Assembly (NCBI GenBank): GCA_002368865.1
Contig: DFDT01000081.1
Span: forward strand, 1-7,650
Direction of reading: 5' to 3'
Origin: Lachnospiraceae bacterium UBA3821
GTDB taxonomy: Bacteria; Bacillota; Clostridia; Lachnospirales; Lachnospiraceae
Length of the DNA stretch: 7,650 nt
Shown here: in pieces, positions 1 to 5,241 of the stretch
Numbering within the stretch: position 1 is the stretch's first letter
Layout: every line of letters begins with the position of its first letter
Program-made: the position numbers and the translations under genes
The notes under the pieces: model-generated
What the model was told of the DNA's origin: nothing
Seen by the model: only the letters and a program-made list of their open reading frames with translations
Database searches by the model: none

Positions 1-183
1 GTTCATCTAATCAGCGGGTCTACACTAATAAATTATGCCCTCGATCTTCTTTCGAAATCAGATGAAGAAAATAATCTTAAATTGGCAGAGAAGGCTTTTT
101 TCAGCCGACTGGCCAATCTGTATTATAAGAGAAGCGCAGGTTCAATTGTGATATCTCTTTCTCTTGATTCAACTCATGAATAG
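1..183 (+). CDS. 3' end of an unrecognised protein gene (partial)
   Basis: Frame 1 is open from the first base to a TAG at 181-183, giving 60 residues of a C-terminus whose start lies outside the window. The fragment is mostly helical in character, with a stretch rich in Leu, Lys, Glu and Asp (LINYALDLLSKSDEENNLKL) followed by an aromatic/basic patch (LANLYYKRSAG) and a short hydrophobic strand before the end. I see no known motif and assign no function. It runs in the same direction as the RyR-CARF-nuclease gene, 273 bases upstream of it, so it could be a neighbour in the same accessory island. An intervening promoter argues against strict co-transcription. That it is a real gene end rather than a chance open frame is likely but not certain, since 60 codons is short. 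Confidence 0.5.
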   Translation, partial: VHLISGSTLINYALDLLSKSDEENNLKLAEKAFFSRLANLYYKRSAGSIVISLSLDSTHE

Positions 184-371
184 AAAAGGAAACAAAGTCA
201 AAAATATATTACTGAGCAAATACGTGGCTCAATGAAATGATCATAGACTAAATATTTTGCTTTTATGAAAAAGTGATGCATATGGATGACGGATGACGGT
301 CGGCGCCGGAATAATCGTTTTACTGCAGATTTGGCACTTATGAAACAGAAAGGTCTTTTTCCGTTATCCAT

Positions 372-400
372 TTGTTACCTTTTTTATGGCATGATAAAAT
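372..400 (+). promoter_or_regulatory. Sigma-A-type promoter for the RyR-CARF-nuclease gene
   Basis: TTGTTA at 372-377 and TAAAAT at 395-400 are separated by exactly 17 bases, with a TGA just before the -10 box (extended -10 feature TGn). Transcription would start near 407, leaving a leader of about 50 bases before the ATG at 457. No operator-like inverted repeat overlaps it, so no specific regulation is evident. Confidence 0.6.
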
Positions 401-442
401 GTTTTCTGAACAGGTCCCTGAATGCTGCTATACAATTACTCC

Positions 443-448
443 AGGAGG
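443..448 (+). promoter_or_regulatory. Ribosome binding site AGGAGG
   Basis: A perfect AGGAGG lies 8 bases upstream of the ATG at 457. It fixes that ATG as the start of the large protein and indicates efficient translation. Confidence 0.85.
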
Positions 449-456
449 AATAAGCA

Positions 457-3400
457 ATGGGCAATTTCAGTCTTTCCTTATGCAGACTATTCCAGAACTA
501 TCCGCTTGTAAAATATCGTACTTCTGTTTCTGATGACCGATATGAACTGAACGTTATACTGATTGGGTCCGGCTCGCGCATGGATACCATCCTTCAGGAG
601 CTTCTGATAAACGGTCAGATCCTCGATACCGATCTTAAGGTCACCGCCTTTACTCCAAATGCCGCCCGCTCTTCCAAGTCGCTGACGGTAAAAGCTCCGG
701 AGCTGATCAAATATGTGCATATCTCCTGCAATGGGACGGAAGTAAATGCCCCGGCAGACGAAGATGTTTATGCCTGGATTCATTACCGCTCTATCAGCAA
801 AGATAATGAGAGCTTTCTTCAGGATATCTCTGGCGTCAGAGCATCCGGCAGTAATTATGTGATCATATCCACCGGGAATGATTCTCAGAATTATGCTTAT
901 GCACAGATGATGTCTGCCCTGTTTGGGAAGGGATCTGTCATCTCTTTTGTCCAGAACCGAAGACCGGCGGAAGAGATAAATGCAGAATCGGACATATTTG
1001 CGTTCGGTTTCCAGAAGGATACCGCCTATCTGGAACAGCTTGAGTCCATTGCATACAATCTTCATTATGCTTACTGCAAGAGTGCAAACGACCGTGCCTC
1101 AAACAGCCAGATCCGTGCCGCTTTTAACGACCCTTACAATTATGTCTCAAATCTGAAAGCGGCCATGCATATTCAGGTAAAGCTTGCATGCTGCGGCATC
1201 GATACATCTGATAATCATATGGCTGCAGAAGCTTTTTCGGAACTGATGACAGAGGACCCCTCCATTGTCAATCGCCTGGCTGCTTTGGAACACCGGCGCT
1301 GGATGATGGAAAAAATGCTGAATGGATTTACCCAGGCAGAATCTCTTAACATGATTTACTGCGGCAACGGTATTACAACGCATGACAGCGCCCAAAAATG
1401 GCATACCTGCCTTGTGCCCTGCAATGAAACCAGCCAGCTTATTTCGACAGACTGGAAGGATCCCTTTAATCCAAGAGAGGAACTGGATCCACTGGATCGG
1501 ATTTCATTAAGGATTCATGCAAAGTGCGGTCAGATTGCAGTGGGCAACCGGGAGCTGATCGAAGACACGCTTTCCGTTATAAAAAATACGGCATTAAGAT
1601 TTTTCAAGGGCCATAAAGCTGTTCTGCCGGCCGTGTACTCAATGGAGCTTGCCATCTCCCAGATGTGGCAGAACAAGAGAAGTGCTTTATCGATTTATGA
1701 GGGAAATTATCGTACCATAGCTGATACCATATCTTCTGTCAGCAAGCCTATGGCTGCCCATCTGATGCAGTCTCTTTCTTTATTGAATGACGCACTTGCA
1801 CCTTTGAAAGAGTTTGTTTCCTTTAAGGACTACAAGGAGCAGGACCGTTTACTGATCAGACAGATTCCATTCGCCCTGACTCATAAAAAACAGCCGGTTC
1901 TCATCAGACTCCTGTCTGATAATAATATGGACAGCGTATATACGGCATGCCGTCTGGAACCGGACCGGGTTATATTTGTGGATATCGTTGCTTCACATAA
2001 TGACTATCTGAAGTTCAGGGAACATGCATCTATCATCAGCAGATTTCTGAAACAGTCTTTCCCTGATATTCTCCAGAAGTACCAAGTGATCCTTCCGGAA
2101 AAACTGGCTGATGAGTATTCCAAAAAGATCCGTTCTGTCACATCCCAGAGCATTAAAATTCACACTACAGACAGAATCAGTTATCAGAATGTATCAGGGA
2201 TTCTTTATGAAATTGCCCGGGAGTCCGGCGCTGATTACATAGACGTTACGAAAGGCAATCCGCTGCTGATCATGTGCGCAGCTAATGCCGGGACCTCTGT
2301 CATCGCTCAGTCGCCCGGCTCCATGACGGATATACTAAATGCTCCCGAAGTCAGATATCCTTCCCCGGAAAAGGCCATCACAGTCAAGGAAATGTTTGAT
2401 CTTTCGGGGACTGTTCTTGTGAAAGAACGGGACGCATCCGTACTTTCCGACCTTTCCGGAAAATACAAGAAGATCTATAAGGCTTCCATAGATGCTTCCA
2501 ACTGGGACGACTTCTGTCAATTCATTTATGTTAACAAACAGAATATTGTAAAATTTCCCGCTGTCAGAGAAACGGATAAGATCGTAAAAAAGTCGATTAC
2601 TCTTAATACAGATACTGCCAACGCACTGCTTCCGGCATTGCTCGAACTGGAAAAAACAGGATATTTGAGCGGCATTTTTGTGGCAAGTGATTTAAGCGGC
2701 CAGAGAAGTATTTCTTTTAAGATTGCAGGTGATTCGGCTGGTGACATGGTAAGCGAAAGGATTCACCAGTGCGCCGATAATTATACACCTTCTACTTCCT
2801 ACAAACTTGGGATCAAAGAAAAACGATATGCTGTCATCGGCTCGGATCTTCTGGTTAAAGGTTTAAAACTTCCGGCAGAAAAAAAGGAAGAGTACAGGGA
2901 TATTCTTAACACACTTGCTGCCAATAATCTGTTGCTTGATTATGCAGTTGACAACACAAATAAGAATGATCCCAAATTCTCTTTCCAGTTTGCATCAAGA
3001 GATGTACTCCGTGTATTCGAGAAAGGCGGGAATGCTCTTGAATACTATATCTATTATTCGGCGCTTCTGGATGCTCATTTTAATGACGTTGAGATGGGAT
3101 GGAAGTTCTACCATTCTGTGGAAGAAGATTCTGCTCAAAATGAACTTGATATCATCTGTACCAAGGGTATATCTTCGCTGTTTATTTCTGCTAAGACTGT
3201 GTCGAAGAATCACGTTTCATCTGACAGAGAATATCTGAAGTACATAATCTATGAAATTTCACTGGAGGCTGAACGCTTCGGAATCAATGCAAAAGCTGCT
3301 CTGGCCATGCCGGAGGTCGATCAGTTCAAGTTCAACAAACAGAAACAGGAATGGGAATTCAGTTCGGAAGTGAAAAACGCTTACAGCCGCGGCGTATATC

Positions 3401-3504
3401 TGATAGGAAAAGAATGCTTTAAGGATGATGCACTCGGTGAGGTTCTGGACCGGATCGCAGACGGACGGGAAGACTGGTGCGATTTTTTGAAACCTCAGGC
3501 ATAG
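457..3504 (+). CDS. RyR-domain / CARF-like / Card1-type (DUF1887) nuclease fusion protein, putative nucleotide-sensing defence effector
   Basis: This 1015-residue protein has no signal peptide and no convincing membrane segment, so it is probably cytoplasmic. Seen in order: residues 31-70 start with a Rossmann-like strand and glycine turn (LNVILIGSGS), as in TrkA-N/NAD-binding folds, with a second strand near 134-139 (YVIIST). Residues about 265-350 match the bacterial RyR repeat pattern, with LAALEHRRWMMEKMLNGF at 274-291 and HTCLVP at 316-321. Residues 360-475 are helical. Residues about 478-625 resemble a CARF domain, with QPVLIRLLSD at 479-488, EPDRVIFVD at 501-509 and the loop DVTKGN at 596-601. 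Residues about 845-955 resemble the Card1/Can2 PD-(D/E)XK domain: E862 in GNALEYY, D898 in NELD and K913 in FISAKT. Card1 family proteins are known to be cyclic-tetra-adenylate-activated nucleases of type III CRISPR immunity. That this protein senses a nucleotide and cuts nucleic acid is inference. Position 911 is Ser where many PD-(D/E)XK enzymes have Glu. The gene has its own promoter and terminator. Domain calls are from pattern memory, not a search. Confidence 0.72.
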   Translation: MGNFSLSLCRLFQNYPLVKYRTSVSDDRYELNVILIGSGSRMDTILQELLINGQILDTDLKVTAFTPNAARSSKSLTVKAPELIKYVHISCNGTEVNAPADEDVYAWIHYRSISKDNESFLQDISGVRASGSNYVIISTGNDSQNYAYAQMMSALFGKGSVISFVQNRRPAEEINAESDIFAFGFQKDTAYLEQLESIAYNLHYAYCKSANDRASNSQIRAAFNDPYNYVSNLKAAMHIQVKLACCGIDTSDNHMAAEAFSELMTEDPSIVNRLAALEHRRWMMEKMLNGFTQAESLNMIYCGNGITTHDSAQKWHTCLVPCNETSQLISTDWKDPFNPREELDPLDRISLRIHAKCGQIAVGNRELIEDTLSVIKNTALRFFKGHKAVLPAVYSMELAISQMWQNKRSALSIYEGNYRTIADTISSVSKPMAAHLMQSLSLLNDALAPLKEFVSFKDYKEQDRLLIRQIPFALTHKKQPVLIRLLSDNNMDSVYTACRLEPDRVIFVDIVASHNDYLKFREHASIISRFLKQSFPDILQKYQVILPEKLADEYSKKIRSVTSQSIKIHTTDRISYQNVSGILYEIARESGADYIDVTKGNPLLIMCAANAGTSVIAQSPGSMTDILNAPEVRYPSPEKAITVKEMFDLSGTVLVKERDASVLSDLSGKYKKIYKASIDASNWDDFCQFIYVNKQNIVKFPAVRETDKIVKKSITLNTDTANALLPALLELEKTGYLSGIFVASDLSGQRSISFKIAGDSAGDMVSERIHQCADNYTPSTSYKLGIKEKRYAVIGSDLLVKGLKLPAEKKEEYRDILNTLAANNLLLDYAVDNTNKNDPKFSFQFASRDVLRVFEKGGNALEYYIYYSALLDAHFNDVEMGWKFYHSVEEDSAQNELDIICTKGISSLFISAKTVSKNHVSSDREYLKYIIYEISLEAERFGINAKAALAMPEVDQFKFNKQKQEWEFSSEVKNAYSRGVYLIGKECFKDDALGEVLDRIADGREDWCDFLKPQA

Positions 3505-3536
3505 AGCGTATCTGACCTGACACTCCTATCGGGATT

Positions 3537-3570
3537 AAGGGGTCCATTGCAGTGATGGATCCCTTTTTAT
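3537..3570 (+). terminator. Rho-independent terminator after the RyR-CARF-nuclease gene
   Basis: The arms GGGGTCCAT (3539-3547) and ATGGATCCC (3555-3563) pair over nine positions with one G-U, around a 7-base loop. Two A-U pairs can extend the stem at its base. A run of five T follows directly at 3564-3568. It lies 32 bases past the TAG and closes the gene as a single transcription unit. Confidence 0.9.
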
Positions 3571-3981
3571 TTCATATTTCAGGAAAAAATCTCATTGGCG
3601 GAATGCAAGTCAATGGACAGCTGAATAACAGCCTTTTCCTTTGAGGTACTTTTACACAGGGGCCCTGCCGGTTGTTTTTTCTTCTGGAGAGTCAAAGGAA
3701 TGTGGCATTCTGCAGCTTTACGAAGCTGGAAAGCTGGCCGCGTCTGGAAGATGAGGGAAATATGAAATACATGGCAAACCCAAGCAGAAAATGAATATTC
3801 GGATTAAACAGCCAAAAATAATGGAATCGGTTTTCAGGAGCCTTTTGAAGGCGGTAATCCCTTTTTTGTCCTTTCTGTTTTTTCGGTACTGAATGTATTG
3901 ACCATATATTATCTGCCAGGACGGTCTATTTTAACTATTTGGAATATGCTTTATAAGACATACACGTCTCCGCTCTGACAG
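3571..3981. other. Gene-free stretch between the nuclease gene and the bgl operon
   Basis: About 410 bases carry no convincing coding region on either strand. What can be seen: a 6-bp hairpin with a TACG loop (CAGCTT 3713-3718, AAGCTG 3723-3728); a 22-codon frame at 3700-3765 with a GGAGA 9 bases before its ATG; and a long-range pair GGATTA (3801-3806) / TAATCC (3855-3860) followed by CTTTTTT, with GCCTT-TTG-AAGGC inside its loop, which could be a weak branched terminator. The sequence is AT-rich with stops in every frame and could be decayed sequence or an unrecognised small RNA. I cannot decide between these. Confidence 0.4.
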
Positions 3982-4010
3982 TTTACAAAGTTATGTATAT
4001 TTGGTAGAAT
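3982..4010 (+). promoter_or_regulatory. Sigma-A-type promoter of the bgl operon
   Basis: TTTACA (3982-3987) and TAGAAT (4005-4010) each match five of six consensus bases and are separated by exactly 17 bases. The predicted start near 4017 lies just before the RAT element, so the transcript would begin with the antitermination switch. I found no good catabolite-responsive (cre) match here. Confidence 0.75.
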
Positions 4011-4019
4011 AAATACTGT

Positions 4020-4049
4020 GATTTGTGACTGGTAAGGCAGGCAAGACTC
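4020..4049 (+). promoter_or_regulatory. Ribonucleic antiterminator (RAT) for a BglG/LicT-family protein
   Basis: The segment matches the known RAT pattern of BglG/SacY/LicT/GlcT targets: GATTTGTGACTG, a short apical loop, then GCAGGCAAGAC. ACTG pairs with the opposing CAGGC side, and the flanking bases give the asymmetric internal loops typical of RATs. Its 3' half overlaps the 5' arm of the terminator starting at 4038, so the two structures exclude one another. Antiterminator protein bound here should allow read-through into the operon. Confidence 0.85.
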
Positions 4050-4102
4050 ACAAGGCGTTTGACCAAAGGTCAGGCGGTTTTTGTGTGTCAGGCCTGTTTT
4101 TT
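4038..4102 (+). terminator. Conditional leader terminator of the bgl operon
   Basis: A long hairpin is formed by CAGGC (4038-4042) with GCCTG (4092-4096), GAC (4045-4047) with GTC (4087-4089) and CACAA (4049-4053) with TTGTG (4081-4085). An inner hairpin TGACC-AAA-GGTCA spans 4060-4072. Six T follow at 4097-4102, then G and five more T. The 5' arm shares bases with the RAT, which is the classic attenuation arrangement. Confidence 0.87.
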
Positions 4103-4180
4103 GTTTTTAAAACAAACCGGATACAGATCTCAGGGGAAATTATAGGGGAGATTTGTACAGAAGCGATTTAGAAGATAGGT

Positions 4181-5083
4181 ATGGATAAGAAGCTTGCAAA
4201 TGATGAAATGATCGTGACCAAGGCCCTCAACAACAACATGGTCCTGGTCAGAGACAGCGAGGGTATAGAGCGGATCTGCCAGGGGAAGGGGATCGGCTTT
4301 CAGAAAAGGGCCGGAGACAGGATCAGATGGGCTCAGGTGGAGCGGTCCTATATTCCGGAGAACGAACAGGACAGAAGACACTTCCAGCAGCTCTTTACCG
4401 AGATCCCGGACGAATACTGGGAGATCGCGGAGAAAGTCATTAACTACGGAAAAGAACACTACAAGATCAAGGTCAGGGACCTGGTGATCCTGCCCCTCTG
4501 CGACCATATGGCAGGGGCTGTGGAGCGATATAAAAAGGGAACGGTCCTGTCCAATCCCATGCTCTGGGATATCAAGAGGGTCTACGCCGACGAGTTCCAG
4601 ATCGGCAAGTATGCCCTGAAGATCCTGCAGGAACGCTTCGGAGTGGAAATGAAGGAGGACGAAGCGGCCTTTCTGGCCTATCACTTCGTCAACGCAGAGC
4701 TGGGATCCATGCCGGGCATATCTCCTGATTCCATGGCCAGGCTGATCTCCTCCGTGCTGGATATCGTCCAGGAGTCCTTCCAGATCACCTTAAACGACGA
4801 GGACTGGAATTATCAGAGGTTTGTGACCCATCTGAAGTTCTTTGCGGCCAGAATCGTGCAGCGGTCCGGCTATCAGGATGAGGCGGACGACGAGCTCTTC
4901 GGAGAGCTTTCCGAACGGTATAAACCTGTCAGAAAGTGCGTGGACAGGATCGCAGACTTTATTCTGATCAATTACCACTACGATCTGAGCATGGATGAAA
5001 GGCTCTACCTTTTGATCCATATCCAGAGAGTGACCAAGCGGTATCTGAAGAAGAAAAAGGTTCCTTCTTCAGAGAGTGATTAA
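4181..5083 (+). CDS. licT: BglG/LicT-family transcription antiterminator
   Basis: This RNA-binding regulator binds the RAT in its own leader and prevents termination when aryl-beta-glucosides are available. Residues 10-65 form the CAT RNA-binding domain (IVTKALNNNMVLV, then GKGIGFQKRAGD at 35-46). PRD1 spans about 75-175 with His109 (CDHM) and His168 (AYHFVNAE). PRD2 spans about 185-290 with His218 (VTHLKF) and His280 (LLIHIQR). All four conserved PRD histidines are present, so control by permease-dependent and HPr-dependent phosphorylation is expected. The 300-residue length is slightly above the usual 275-285. The start is uncertain: ATG 4181 has only a poorly spaced AGATAGG, while the in-frame ATG at 4208 (residue 10) aligns with the usual LicT N-terminus but has no clear ribosome site. 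The Lys-rich tail at 286-293 is not diagnostic. The stop is 158 bases from the likely permease start, and the gene is first of the operon. Assignment to LicT rather than another BglG paralogue rests on the adjacent beta-glucoside genes. Confidence 0.93.
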   Translation: MDKKLANDEMIVTKALNNNMVLVRDSEGIERICQGKGIGFQKRAGDRIRWAQVERSYIPENEQDRRHFQQLFTEIPDEYWEIAEKVINYGKEHYKIKVRDLVILPLCDHMAGAVERYKKGTVLSNPMLWDIKRVYADEFQIGKYALKILQERFGVEMKEDEAAFLAYHFVNAELGSMPGISPDSMARLISSVLDIVQESFQITLNDEDWNYQRFVTHLKFFAARIVQRSGYQDEADDELFGELSERYKPVRKCVDRIADFILINYHYDLSMDERLYLLIHIQRVTKRYLKKKKVPSSESD

Positions 5084-5241
5084 CTTTGGCTGAATGCGGC
5101 GGAGCAGGGGCGCATAAGATAAATGTGTCCCGCTTTGCCGCCGGCAATATTGCAACATTAAAAGCAGACTTTTGCCGGTCTTACATGGGGGATGACGGGG
5201 GAGGCTGCGAAGCATCCTTAGGAAAAAGGGGGTATTTCAAC
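5084..5241 (+). promoter_or_regulatory. Untranslated spacer with inverted repeat between antiterminator and permease genes
   Basis: The 158 bases before the permease ATG contain a perfect 7-bp inverted repeat, CCGGCAA (5141-5147) and TTGCCGG (5172-5178), around a 24-base loop. The loop includes ATTGCAACATTAAAAGCAGAC, which faintly resembles a RAT. No T-run follows, so this is not a standard terminator. It may be a mRNA structure or a decayed second attenuator like t2 of the E. coli bgl operon. The function is unproven. Confidence 0.3.
5226..5232 (+). promoter_or_regulatory. Ribosome binding site that decides the permease start
   Basis: AAGGGGG sits 9 bases before ATG 5242, where the encoded protein begins MALDYVSTSKQIVDAVGG, a normal EIIB N-terminus. 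The frame is open upstream to a TTG at 5086, but those 52 residues are not EIIB-like. The ATG at 5242 is therefore the chosen start. Confidence 0.8.

Noticed and set aside
213..231. TGAGC/GCTCA hairpin as a terminator of the upstream gene
   Set aside because: The stem is only 5 bp with a 9-base loop and no T-run follows.
284..308. Tandem GGATGAC pair and CGGCGCCG palindrome as an operator or CRISPR-like repeat
   Set aside because: Only two 7-base copies exist, with no spacer structure, and they lie upstream of the promoter with no partner site.
3847..3862. cre-like sequence TGAAGGCGGTAATC for catabolite repression
   Set aside because: Three mismatches at conserved positions and more than 100 bases upstream of the bgl promoter.
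4130..4684. Minus-strand open frame over the antiterminator gene
   Set aside because: It is fully antisense to a gene with all four PRD histidines and a CAT domain; no ribosome site or family resemblance.
5086..5241. TTG start at 5086 giving a 690-residue permease
   Set aside because: The extra 52 residues do not resemble EIIB, there is no ribosome site before the TTG, and ATG 5242 has AAGGGGG at good spacing and a canonical EIIB beginning.
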